Assembly: GCA_029267975.1 (NCBI GenBank)
Contig: JAJUHH010000019.1
Location: forward strand, 1-15,501
Direction: 5' to 3'
From: Clostridiales bacterium
GTDB taxonomy: Bacteria; Bacillota; Clostridia; Lachnospirales; Lachnospiraceae
Length of the DNA stretch: 15,501 bases
Both the position numbers and the translations under genes were made by a program. Position 1 is the first letter of the stretch; each line of letters opens with the position of its first letter. Below are positions 1 to 6,779 of the stretch, in pieces. The notes beneath the pieces are model-generated. The model made no database searches. It saw nothing but the letters and a program-made list of their open reading frames with translations, and was not told the DNA's origin.

Positions 1-94
1 ACTTAATGGCAAAACTAGTTGATATTCCGTGTGAAATTCATTATAATTTTTATTGTGTAATTGTGTTAGTCGCATAACTAATTATACCATTTTT

Positions 95-127
95 GCGGGT
101 TCTTCGGAATCCGCATTTTTGATTTTC
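95..127 (+). terminator. Rho-independent terminator of a gene left of the window
   Basis: An 8-bp stem (95-102 with 107-114, one G-T wobble) closes a TTCG tetraloop and is followed by ATTTTTGATTTT. This is a compact intrinsic terminator reading rightward. The only candidate upstream on this strand is a reading frame open from the window edge to a TAA at 75-77, about 18 bases before the stem. That frame is too short to call a gene. The A/T run on the other side is of the wrong polarity for leftward termination. Confidence 0.75.
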
Positions 128-128
128 C

Positions 129-184
129 AAAAAAAATGGGAGCTGTTTCTCCACTAATTAATCAATTAGTTTTGAAACAGCCCC
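129..184 (-). terminator. Rho-independent terminator of the ZIP transporter gene
   Basis: Read leftward, GGGGCTGTTTC (184-174) pairs with GAAACAGCTCCC (149-138), with one bulged base near the foot. An inner dyad, ACTAATT/AATTAGT (153-170), extends the stem. Eight T residues follow directly (complement of 129-136). It lies back to back with the rightward terminator at 95-127 and ends the transcript of the metal transporter after a repeat-filled 3' untranslated region. Confidence 0.85.
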
Positions 185-349
185 TTAATTTAATGCTTCT
201 TAGTTTAATATCCTTATTTAAAGCTTCTTTAATGATGTTTTTTATGTTTCTTTTTCAATAAATCTTATCAATAAATCTTTTCAATGGATCTTTTTAATGG
301 TTCTTTTTCAATTATTCTTATTGATTAACTCTTATGAATTAACTTCTTA
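185..349 (-). repeat. Degenerate 12-15-nt tandem repeat filling the 3' UTR of the ZIP gene
   Basis: Read on the minus strand from the ZIP stop codon, the whole space to the terminator divides into about twelve units of 12-15 nt. Most start with GA, carry ATT or TTA in the middle and end in AA. The clearest are GATTTATTGAAAAA (264-251), GATTTATTGATAA (277-265), GATCCATTGAAAA (290-278) and GAACCATTAAAAA (303-291). The TAA stop at 349-347 sits at a unit boundary. Unit lengths are not multiples of three, so this is not a coding repeat. A second array of the same style follows the GH94 gene. Confidence 0.7.
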
Positions 350-1156
350 TCCTAAAGCCACATCCAATAACATCATTACTGCAAATCCCAGCATGGCGCC
401 AACTGTTCCAAGGTTGGAATGCTGCTTCTCCTGTTGTGCTTCAGGAATTAATTCCTCAACTACCACGTAGATCATGGCTCCTGCTGCAAAGGACAAAGCA
501 TAGGGTAGGATTGGCTTCATGGCTACAACAGCATAAGCCCCTATCACTGCTGCTATGGGCTCAACCAGTCCGGAAAACTGGCCATAGACAAAGCTCTTCC
601 ATCTGGATACCCCTTCTCTTCGCAGCGGAACGGACACTGCCGCACCTTCCGGGAAATTCTGAAGACCGATACCTAAAGCAAGTGCTATGGCACCGGTTAA
701 GGAGGCTGCCGGAAAATTTCCGGCTGCCGCACCAAAGGCAACACCAACTGCAAGACCTTCCGGTATGTTATGGAGGGTGATAGCCATAACCAGGAGGATA
801 CTCCTCTTCCAGCTTGTTTTTACACCTTCCGGTTCCTCATCCGGACCGCCATGTAGATGTGGCATAATTACGTCTACCAACCAAAGAAAGGCACCTCCCG
901 CAAGAAATCCGATCACCGCGGGAACCCAGGCTATCATATTCGCTTCCTCTGCCATCTCGATGGCAGGATTAAGCAGGGACCAGAAGCTTGCTGCAATCAT
1001 GACGCCTGCTGCGAAACCCAGCATACAATTTAAAACCTTTTTATTAATTGTTTTGAACAAAAATACTGTTGCAGCGCCTAAGGCAGTTACAAACCAGGTA
1101 AATATCGTTGCGCATAAAGCCTGCATTACAGGACTTAAATTACTCAGCCAATTCAT
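347..1156 (-). CDS. ZIP family divalent metal transporter (GufA-like)
   Basis: A 269-residue, almost wholly hydrophobic protein with about eight predicted membrane segments. It carries the ZIP signatures HNIPEG (about residues 129-134) in TM4 and QNFPEG (about 166-171) in TM5, which in ZIP proteins hold the metal-binding His/Asn/Glu residues. A short His-containing loop (MPHLHGG, about 98-104) lies between TM3 and TM4, as is typical. By family it imports zinc, and often other divalent cations such as iron or manganese, across the cytoplasmic membrane; the exact metal cannot be read here. The ATG is preceded at good spacing by AAAGGAGG, so the start is secure. It appears monocistronic, with its own promoter at 1198-1226 and terminator at 129-184. 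Confidence 0.92.
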   Translation of the reverse strand: MNWLSNLSPVMQALCATIFTWFVTALGAATVFLFKTINKKVLNCMLGFAAGVMIAASFWSLLNPAIEMAEEANMIAWVPAVIGFLAGGAFLWLVDVIMPHLHGGPDEEPEGVKTSWKRSILLVMAITLHNIPEGLAVGVAFGAAAGNFPAASLTGAIALALGIGLQNFPEGAAVSVPLRREGVSRWKSFVYGQFSGLVEPIAAVIGAYAVVAMKPILPYALSFAAGAMIYVVVEELIPEAQQEKQHSNLGTVGAMLGFAVMMLLDVALG

Positions 1157-1193
1157 ATCTCTTTCCTCCTTTATGTAAGATTATGTTCTTTAT

Positions 1194-1226
1194 ATCTATG
1201 ATAACTATAGATTAGGAAAATGTCCA
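1194..1226 (-). promoter_or_regulatory. Promoter of the ZIP gene with a dyad over the -10 box
   Basis: On the minus strand TGGACA (1226-1221) is separated by 17 bp from TATCAT (1203-1198), a good sigma-A-type promoter about 40 bp upstream of the ZIP start. The -10 box lies inside a perfect inverted repeat, ATCTAT-7-ATAGAT (1194-1212). A repressor bound there would block RNA polymerase, as expected for a metal-sensing regulator, but the dyad is not a clear match to a Fur, Zur or MntR box that I can recognise. Confidence 0.5.
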
Positions 1227-1319
1227 GACTCTTATCAGAAAATCCTCTTTATACTGTAAACAGCGTATACGATAATTTCCTTCTTCCCAGAGAGAAACAG
1301 ACCTAGTGGGTGTGATCAT

Positions 1320-1369
1320 AAAAAGACTGTTGCATCAGTGACCTAACACCACTTTGACACAACAGTCTT
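1320..1369 (-). terminator. Rho-independent terminator of the NlpC/P60 gene
   Basis: AAGACTGTTG (1323-1332) pairs perfectly with CAACAGTCTT (1360-1369). A further AGTG/CACT pairing lies inside the loop. In leftward reading the stem is followed by a run of T (complement of 1320-1324). It sits about 70 bases after the stop of the cell-wall hydrolase gene. Its CTGTTG/CAACAG stem resembles the terminators at 129-184 and 12292. Confidence 0.8.
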
Positions 1370-1438
1370 ATATATTATACTTATTCATTGCTGCCTTTTA
1401 TTTGGAAAGACCATTCTTTTGCATAGGAAGGATTATTC

Positions 1439-2614
1439 TTAGCTGGTATAGCGAACAGCCTTATAAGGTGTTCTGTAATTCATATTAGTGATTCTGATGC
1501 CTTCACTCTTGCTCTTTGCACTGATTACCTTACCGTTGCCAATGTATAATGCCACATGGTTGATGGTTCCGTTCTTGCGATAGAAAATAAGGTCTCCAGG
1601 GCGAACTTCATCAATCGATACTTTGGTACCGGAAGCTGCCTGTGATCTGGAGGTACGTGGTATACTGATACCAAAATGTGCAAAGACCGACTGTGTAAAA
1701 CCGGAGCAATCAGCACCATTGGTCAAGCTGGTACCGCCCCATCGATAGGGATTTCCTTCGAACTGTAATGCGTAGCTTACAATGCTGTTTCGTAAGGATG
1801 ATCCGCTTTCCGAAGAGCTGCTGCTCTTCTGGCTTGAAGAGGAAGTGCTTAAGTTGCTTGCTTTTGTAGCGCTTTTCTTCGTATAACTTGAGGAAGTGCT
1901 TGTAGATTTTTTGGAGGAACCGGAAGATGATGTTGATAAAGAAGAAATGGTTTGCTGTTCCTCTCTTGCTCTTTCTTCTTCCATAGAAACCGCCTCATCA
2001 TACACTCGTTTTAGTTCGACATATCCTTTTGATACATATCCTGATGTGCTGTTGTCAATTTTAATTTTTACCCATTCCTCCTGCTCCTTCGTTACCGTAT
2101 AGGTGTTACCAAGAGGAATTAAAGTCAATACAGTTGCATCAGCTGCAGCCTTTTCTCTTACTTTTAAGGTTGTTGTTGTTACTGTCGCAGTCAAGGTACC
2201 GGCTGTTTTTGCAAATTCTTCTGCCTTATCACCGGTAAGCAGAAAGTCTGCTTTTATGTATCCTGTTACTTTTCCTGATTTTATTTTAATCCAGCCATTT
2301 TCCTCACTTAAAATGGTAGCAGCATTATCCTTATATAATTTTCCGATGATCTTACCGCTTTCACTGGCTTTATCACGTATATTTACATAATTATCAACCT
2401 TAGCAAATGCCAGGTCAAATTTCTTATCCTCTTTTTGAAATACCTCAAGGCTCTTAAGACCCAGATCTGCGTTCACCGGATTGATATAAAAATCAGATAG
2501 CAATACATCTATTCCGGCGATTGGTGTTTCTGATGCCTTTGCTGTGGAAGTCTGTGCCGCAAATGCTAATGTTCCCACCATAGCAAAAGCAGCAATCCTA
2601 TGTACTGTTTTCAT
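1439..2614 (-). CDS. Secreted NlpC/P60 peptidoglycan hydrolase with two SH3 domains
   Basis: A 391-residue exported protein. Residues 1-27 form a signal peptide (short basic start, hydrophobic core, Ala-rich end). Two bacterial SH3 domains follow at about 70-126 and 141-203 (VNIRDKASESGKIIGKL and LKVREKAAADATVLTLI). After an acidic stretch comes a Ser/Thr/Lys-rich linker (about 222-274), then a C-terminal NlpC/P60 domain (275-391). The catalytic Cys is in GADCSGF (C303) and the catalytic His in NHVALYIG (H353). Family members cleave gamma-D-Glu to diamino-acid bonds in peptidoglycan, and the SH3 domains anchor them to the wall. The third triad position, usually His twelve residues on, reads as Ser365. 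AAGGAGG lies just upstream of the ATG. It is monocistronic with a terminator at 1320-1369. Confidence 0.93.
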   Translation of the reverse strand: MKTVHRIAAFAMVGTLAFAAQTSTAKASETPIAGIDVLLSDFYINPVNADLGLKSLEVFQKEDKKFDLAFAKVDNYVNIRDKASESGKIIGKLYKDNAATILSEENGWIKIKSGKVTGYIKADFLLTGDKAEEFAKTAGTLTATVTTTTLKVREKAAADATVLTLIPLGNTYTVTKEQEEWVKIKIDNSTSGYVSKGYVELKRVYDEAVSMEEERAREEQQTISSLSTSSSGSSKKSTSTSSSYTKKSATKASNLSTSSSSQKSSSSSESGSSLRNSIVSYALQFEGNPYRWGGTSLTNGADCSGFTQSVFAHFGISIPRTSRSQAASGTKVSIDEVRPGDLIFYRKNGTINHVALYIGNGKVISAKSKSEGIRITNMNYRTPYKAVRYTS

Positions 2615-2669
2615 GTAGCCTCCTTATGTATGTCAATTGTTACATAATTATTAAATATGTTACGTGTTT

Positions 2670-2698
2670 ATTATACGACATATTAAGGAGGAAATCAT
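2670..2698 (-). promoter_or_regulatory. Candidate promoter of the NlpC/P60 gene
   Basis: On the minus strand a perfect TATAAT (2675-2670) is preceded at 17 bp by ATGATT (2698-2693), a weak -35. It is about 55 bp upstream of the start codon in AT-rich DNA. The match rests mainly on the -10 box. Confidence 0.4.
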
Positions 2699-2769
2699 GT
2701 GGTATCTGTTGGAAAAACTGTGAACTTTCTTTGTAGGGACGCAGGATATGGAGAAAAAAGCCTTGTATC

Positions 2770-4524
2770 TCAGGAAATATTGATATTACGGAAGGTATTC
2801 TCCAGGCACAGGGCGCCAAAGCCCAGGGACCGGTTGGGATAAACTGCTTCCACCCTCAGATGCCTTGCTCCGCTGATGAGATAAGCCTTCAGTTTCTCTG
2901 CGTATAGAAAGGGATCATTGCCCTGTATAATTCCCCATTCCATCAGGAGGGCACAGCTTCCCGTTACAAAGGGTGTCGCCATAGAGGTTCCCGAACGGAT
3001 GGAATAACCGCCACCAGGTGCACAGGAATTAATATTTACTCCTGGTGCTACCAGGTCTGGCTTAATCTCCAGATTTCTTGTGTATCCTCTGCCTGAGAAG
3101 GGTGCATAGCTGTCGGTATAGGCATTATATGCCCCCACAGTAATGGCCATGGCCGCTGTTGAGGGTACCGTCAAGGTAGTATATTCCGAAGGAAGCAAAA
3201 AGCGTGTATTGGGATTCTTTACCCCACCGGCCGGCAGCCACATATCAAAGTTTCCGGTCACGATCCTTCGCGGAATCAGCTCAATACGCCAGATACCGGA
3301 ATTAATATATCTGCCAAGCGGAAGTAATTCGATATAAATCTCCTGCTGTGGATTATAGGGAGTTGGCTCCCCGTAATATAACAGTATCTGTGTCTGTCCA
3401 ATAGGAAACTGCTGTATTCCCAGTATTCTGGGGATTGGACCGACTCTGACACCGTTGGGTGCTGTGATAGCAATATCAAATTGATCGTAATAATTCTTCC
3501 AGATCTGAATATTCAATGAAAATTCGAACTCACTGACAGCAACCTCAACTGCCGTGGTTGTTCCCATGGTAAGTATACCGGCAGCATGGTTCCCGGCTGC
3601 TCCTTCGTTGCCGGTGCCTATGACGATAGCACTCCGCCATATGGTAGCCACATCATTGATATAGCTCTCCAGCAAAGTTCTTCCGGTATGGGAACCGTAA
3701 TTGTTTCCAAAGCTGATATTAATTGCTACAGGTATATTCCTAGCCATGCTGTATCGGATTGCAAAGTCTATTCCCATCATCAGCTGCGAGGTTCTGGGAA
3801 AGGAATCTCCCACAGGGTTTCCCAGCTTCACGATCAGCAGATCGCTTTGCGATGCCACCCCGCGGTAGAGACCTCCACTGGCCCTTCCATTTCCTGCTGC
3901 AATACCGGTCACATGGGTTCCGTGACCGGACAGGTCAGTACTTGGTACGATTTCCATACGTTGTGGCATGGGGGTCTGAAGCGCTTCATTGATCTGCTCT
4001 CTGGTATACAGGGTCCCGATATCATAATGCTCCGGCGGGTTACCGGGGATTGTTTGATCCCAGATGGCATCAATACGTGTCGTTCCATCTTCGTTACGAA
4101 AGTCAGGATGGGAATAATCAATGCCCGAATCAATAATCGCTACAAGAACACCCGCTCCAAACAGATTATAGTTGCCTGTTTGCAGGGGATTGATACAGGA
4201 AGCAGTCCGTCCCTCATTAACCTCAAAGAACAATCGCTTTGGTTTTTCAATATATTCAATCTCATCATAGTCAGACAGCCTGCTGATGAGATATTGGGGT
4301 ACAGTCAGGATTGCATATTGACCAAAAAGCTCCACTGCTGAGATCTGAAGCTCTTCTCTGACTCTGTCCAAACTGCCGCTGTACTTCACGATTACTTCCC
4401 ACATATCCGTATCCGGTGTATAACCAACATTCAGATTCGTTGCTTTTGACCGTTGGTTTTCTGGAATATCAATGGCAAGGTTTAGTTCATTCTCTATCTT
4501 TCCGTTTTCTTCACCAGCCTGCAT
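2770..4524 (-). CDS. S8 family serine protease (subtilase, Csp-like architecture)
   Basis: A 584-residue subtilisin-type protease with an intact active site: Asp132 in AIIDSGIDYSHPDF, His201 in HGTHVTG, oxyanion Asn306 in GTGNEG, and Ser514 in GTSMATP. About 100 residues precede the catalytic domain and look like a prodomain that ends near EYIEKPKRLFF. About 208 residues separate Asn306 from Ser514, against 66 in subtilisin BPN', which indicates a large inserted domain (about 330-445). This layout is that of clostridial Csp-like proteases, some of which trigger spore germination by activating SleC. No signal peptide is visible, so the site of action is unclear. The ATG follows AAGGAAGG at suitable spacing. 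No obvious terminator follows. Divergent from the XRE gene, with which it shares the region 4525-4745. The germination role is inference only. Confidence 0.9.
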   Translation of the reverse strand: MQAGEENGKIENELNLAIDIPENQRSKATNLNVGYTPDTDMWEVIVKYSGSLDRVREELQISAVELFGQYAILTVPQYLISRLSDYDEIEYIEKPKRLFFEVNEGRTASCINPLQTGNYNLFGAGVLVAIIDSGIDYSHPDFRNEDGTTRIDAIWDQTIPGNPPEHYDIGTLYTREQINEALQTPMPQRMEIVPSTDLSGHGTHVTGIAAGNGRASGGLYRGVASQSDLLIVKLGNPVGDSFPRTSQLMMGIDFAIRYSMARNIPVAINISFGNNYGSHTGRTLLESYINDVATIWRSAIVIGTGNEGAAGNHAAGILTMGTTTAVEVAVSEFEFSLNIQIWKNYYDQFDIAITAPNGVRVGPIPRILGIQQFPIGQTQILLYYGEPTPYNPQQEIYIELLPLGRYINSGIWRIELIPRRIVTGNFDMWLPAGGVKNPNTRFLLPSEYTTLTVPSTAAMAITVGAYNAYTDSYAPFSGRGYTRNLEIKPDLVAPGVNINSCAPGGGYSIRSGTSMATPFVTGSCALLMEWGIIQGNDPFLYAEKLKAYLISGARHLRVEAVYPNRSLGFGALCLENTFRNINIS

Positions 4525-4630
4525 CCTTACACCTTCCTTGTGAAATTCAAGCTTTTGTCAGGCACTTCACACTGCTCTCCTTCCAATATATGCATGGTAT
4601 GATTGCCTTGTTAGAAAAATTTAATAAAAA

Positions 4631-4648
4631 TGGAAAGTGTACTTGACA
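4631..4648 (+). promoter_or_regulatory. Operator-like dyad overlapping the -35 of the XRE gene
   Basis: TGGAAAGTGTACTTGACA matches the perfect dyad at 4677-4694 at all but four positions: the two central bases and two in the right arm. Its last six bases are the -35 hexamer, so a protein bound here would occlude the promoter. The two sites start 46 bp apart. Confidence 0.65.
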
Positions 4649-4671
4649 TAAATTCAATAAAATGTTATTTT
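4643..4671 (+). promoter_or_regulatory. Sigma-A promoter of the XRE regulator gene
   Basis: A perfect TTGACA (4643-4648) is followed at exactly 17 bp by TATTTT (4666-4671). Transcription would begin near 4678, inside the downstream dyad. The promoter is thus bracketed by two copies of the same operator-like sequence, which points to repression by a dimeric regulator, probably the product of the gene it drives. Confidence 0.75.
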
Positions 4672-4676
4672 CCGAA

Positions 4677-4694
4677 TGGAAAGTTCACTTTCCA
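4677..4694 (+). promoter_or_regulatory. Perfect operator-like dyad at the transcription start of the XRE gene
   Basis: TGGAAAGTTCACTTTCCA is a perfect inverted repeat of 8-bp arms around a 2-bp centre. It lies just after the -10 box at the expected transcription start and 50 bp ahead of the GTG start codon. Size and spacing suit a small XRE-family dimer. Confidence 0.75.
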
Positions 4695-4745
4695 TGCGAA
4701 ATACATTTGGTCAGATAGTCATCCTATGGTTGAGAGGAGGAAGCC

Positions 4746-4946
4746 GTGAAGAATAAACTGGAGGAAATAAGAAAACTACATGGTTTGAAGCAGGAAGAGT
4801 TGGCTGAGATTTTGCAGGTATCTAGGCAAACCATTGGTTCCCTGGAAAATGGACGCTATAATCCTTCCATTACTCTTGCTTTTAAAATCGCAAGATACTT
4901 TAACATGAACATTGAAGAAATATTTATTTATGAAGAGGAGGAGTAA
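4746..4946 (+). CDS. XRE-family HTH transcriptional regulator (66 aa)
   Basis: A small DNA-binding protein consisting of little more than one Cro/CI helix-turn-helix (about residues 4-58; KQEELAEILQVSRQTIGSLENG is split here as the core scaffold and recognition helix, about 15-36) and an acidic tail. Length and sequence style match the compact YozG-like regulators common in Firmicutes. The start is GTG at 4746, fixed by GAGAGGAGG directly upstream; no ATG fits. It probably binds the two dyads that flank its own promoter and so represses itself. It could also affect the divergent protease gene. A short membrane peptide gene follows within a few bases, an arrangement often seen with these regulators. 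Confidence 0.9.
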   Translation: MKNKLEEIRKLHGLKQEELAEILQVSRQTIGSLENGRYNPSITLAFKIARYFNMNIEEIFIYEEEE

Positions 4947-4948
4947 CT

Positions 4949-5079
4949 ATGAACTATTTCCCTTCCTTATGATCATAACCGATCTACCCTTATGGCTGAT
5001 TCTCACTACCATAGCAATCTATGTATTCGGCTTTGGAGTACAGCTCTTTTATACCGTACACTATAATCGGGAAATGTAG
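4949..5079 (+). pseudogene. Small single-span membrane peptide, apparently frameshifted
   Basis: ATG at 4949 has an ideal ribosome binding site (GAGGAGGAG, 4934-4942) but encodes only seven residues before TGA at 4970-4972. A second frame opens with ATG at 4969, overlapping that stop, and runs to TAG at 5077-5079. It encodes 36 residues with one hydrophobic membrane span (LWLILTTIAIYVFGFGV) and a basic end. Adding one base after TTTCCC (4957-4962) would fuse both into one peptide of 43 residues beginning MNYFPFLM. Either a single-base deletion broke the gene, or the second ATG is used by translational coupling. The gene would be co-transcribed with the XRE regulator. No family recognised. Confidence 0.5.
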
Positions 5080-5137
5080 ATTGAGACGGAAACTCTGGCA
5101 AAAGGAAGTCATAATCAGATAAGAGGCAGCTCAGCAG

Positions 5138-5268
5138 TAGGGATAGTTCCCACACACAAGTTGAAAGACACATAACCATTTCTGTCGGTAATAATCGTCA
5201 TGAAATGTTCGCTTATGCCCAACAGAAACTGTCATATGTCTTTCAAATAGTGTATTTCGGGAACCCTA
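5138..5268. repeat. 131-bp imperfect palindrome abutting the L,D-transpeptidase stop codon
   Basis: The inner arms TTGAAAGACA (5161-5170) and TGTCTTTCAA (5237-5246) pair perfectly. Within them TTTCTGT (5179-5185) pairs with ACAGAAA (5222-5228), and further partial pairing continues to the loop. Outside, TAGGG and TTCCC blocks (5138-5151) pair with GGGAA and CCCTA (5259-5268), so the outer foot includes the CTA that is the stop codon of the leftward gene. No T-run follows on either side, so it is not a standard terminator. It may be a small palindromic mobile element or the shared 3' structure of the two flanking transcripts. Confidence 0.65.
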
Positions 5269-6663
5269 TTCCTTTTCTTCATAGCAGATGAAGGGGGTTC
5301 CCTCTTCTATATTCTCATAAACTGTTTTAGCAAGGCTATAAGGTGCGTTGACACAACCATGGGTACCTCGGGTTTTGTAGATTTCACCGCCAAAGGCGTG
5401 TCTCCACCTGGCATCGTGCAGTCCGATATTTCCATAGAAGGGCATCCAGTAGGTTACCTTCACCTGATAGTTTTCTCCTATCAAATCAGCATCTTTTTGC
5501 TTGTAATTCAGCATATATACTCCCACAACCGTACCGTTGCCCCGGTTAGGATTGCCGGTTACAACTGCACCATGGGTAATGAGCTTACCCTTCTTATAAT
5601 ACCATAGGTACTGCCTGGTCAGGTTTATTTCCACATAGGAATCCCCAAGCTCATTATCTCTGGGCAGGGCTTTCTGGGCGTAGACCGGCTCACGGGTGAT
5701 TACTTCCCCACGATTTAAGTTGATGGTCAGTTCCTTCAGCTCTGCTGCCTTATCAATCTTCCAGCCGTATAGTCCGCCTGTTACCTCAATCACCTTACCG
5801 ACGGAGCTCTTAAATTCGCGGGTCTTACCAACGGTATCGTATTTGTAGGCAAGCTCATCAATAAAATTCTCAAGAGCAGTCCGATTAATCACAACATTCA
5901 GATCATTGTCAATCCTCAGCCAGCGGTTGATTACATTCCCGTCAATCAGCTCTATCTTGTTGTCAAACTGATAAGTAATTTTTGCTGATACATATTTGTT
6001 AAGCAGAGCCAGAGTCTTGGCTGTCTTCTCTGAAGAAAGGGTGAATCTGGGTTTCTCATAGCAATCAGCTTTCACCAGATCCAGTACACTTACCCCGTCA
6101 GACAGGGCAGTATGTACCGCTTTACGAAGCTTATCTTCCTTCACCTGATTACCATACTCCTCCGCTATCACCTGATAAGAGCCCTCTCTATATTGAAATT
6201 TAACATCTCTTGGTGGTGTTACATGGGTGTTCAGGCAGTTTAGTCCCTTGAATACCCTATCTAATTTATCAGTATCATAGGAGTACAGATTCTTCACATG
6301 ATAACGCTCTTTCCCTGCCAATGCCTTAATCCATCCCAGTGACTTCTGCAGCTTAAATATTCTGGGAATCTGATTATCAGGATTATAATGCAGACCAATC
6401 TCATCTGCTCTGATTGTTTCTATCCTCCCGTCACGCTCCACTAACTGCAGCACATAGTTATCTTCGTGCTCCTTCATGATCTTATCCAAATCTTTATAGG
6501 CTTTCAGCGAAACATCTACCTCATTGATCACCGTATGGAAGAAAAAATGACTGTTAAAGTATATGGAGATCACAAGATAAAGAAAGAGCAGGGAGAACAC
6601 AATGATAATCACCCTCCCAAGGAGCTTATTGCGGGAAATGTTCCTTCTCTGAATATCCTTCAT
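5266..6663 (-). CDS. Membrane-anchored L,D-transpeptidase (YkuD) with peptidoglycan-binding N-terminus
   Basis: A 465-residue protein with one N-terminal membrane anchor (about 16-37) and no cleavage site, so the bulk lies outside the membrane. Residues about 45-330 resemble the PG_binding_4 modules that precede many clostridial and enterococcal L,D-transpeptidases. The C-terminal YkuD domain begins near SYVEINLTRQYLWYYKKG. It holds the conserved IGLHD (H416) and the catalytic THGCVN (H435, C437). Such enzymes form 3-3 cross-links in peptidoglycan by acting on tetrapeptide stems and are little affected by most penicillins. The ATG is preceded by GAAGGGG at 8 bases. Divergent from the GNAT-MerR operon. 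Its stop codon lies in the foot of a long palindrome. Confidence 0.92.
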   Translation of the reverse strand: MKDIQRRNISRNKLLGRVIIIVFSLLFLYLVISIYFNSHFFFHTVINEVDVSLKAYKDLDKIMKEHEDNYVLQLVERDGRIETIRADEIGLHYNPDNQIPRIFKLQKSLGWIKALAGKERYHVKNLYSYDTDKLDRVFKGLNCLNTHVTPPRDVKFQYREGSYQVIAEEYGNQVKEDKLRKAVHTALSDGVSVLDLVKADCYEKPRFTLSSEKTAKTLALLNKYVSAKITYQFDNKIELIDGNVINRWLRIDNDLNVVINRTALENFIDELAYKYDTVGKTREFKSSVGKVIEVTGGLYGWKIDKAAELKELTINLNRGEVITREPVYAQKALPRDNELGDSYVEINLTRQYLWYYKKGKLITHGAVVTGNPNRGNGTVVGVYMLNYKQKDADLIGENYQVKVTYWMPFYGNIGLHDARWRHAFGGEIYKTRGTHGCVNAPYSLAKTVYENIEEGTPFICYEEKE

Positions 6664-6779
6664 AGGTACAGCCCCTTCAATGCGCTTGATACAAGCAATT
6701 GATTACTTAATCATATGCCTGTATTTATCTTTTCAGAATAAGACCTGATCGCCGGCTCGGATGGATGGCTTTGTGGGTA

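Noticed and set aside
3..77. Rightward frame open from the left edge to TAA at 75-77, just before a terminator
   Set aside because: Only 24 codons are visible and no family can be recognised; it may be the tail of an off-window gene but cannot be supported.
687..1178. 163-codon rightward open frame inside the ZIP gene
   Set aside because: It is the antisense shadow of a well-supported transporter gene and has no ribosome binding site or recognisable product.
2686..2723. AAGGAGG followed by an eight-codon ATG frame on the plus strand (2697-2723)
   Set aside because: No plus-strand gene lies downstream that it could lead or regulate, and both neighbouring genes run leftward; probably chance.
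3586..4341. 251-codon rightward open frame inside the S8 protease gene
   Set aside because: Antisense to a gene with all catalytic motifs; its protein shows no domain pattern.
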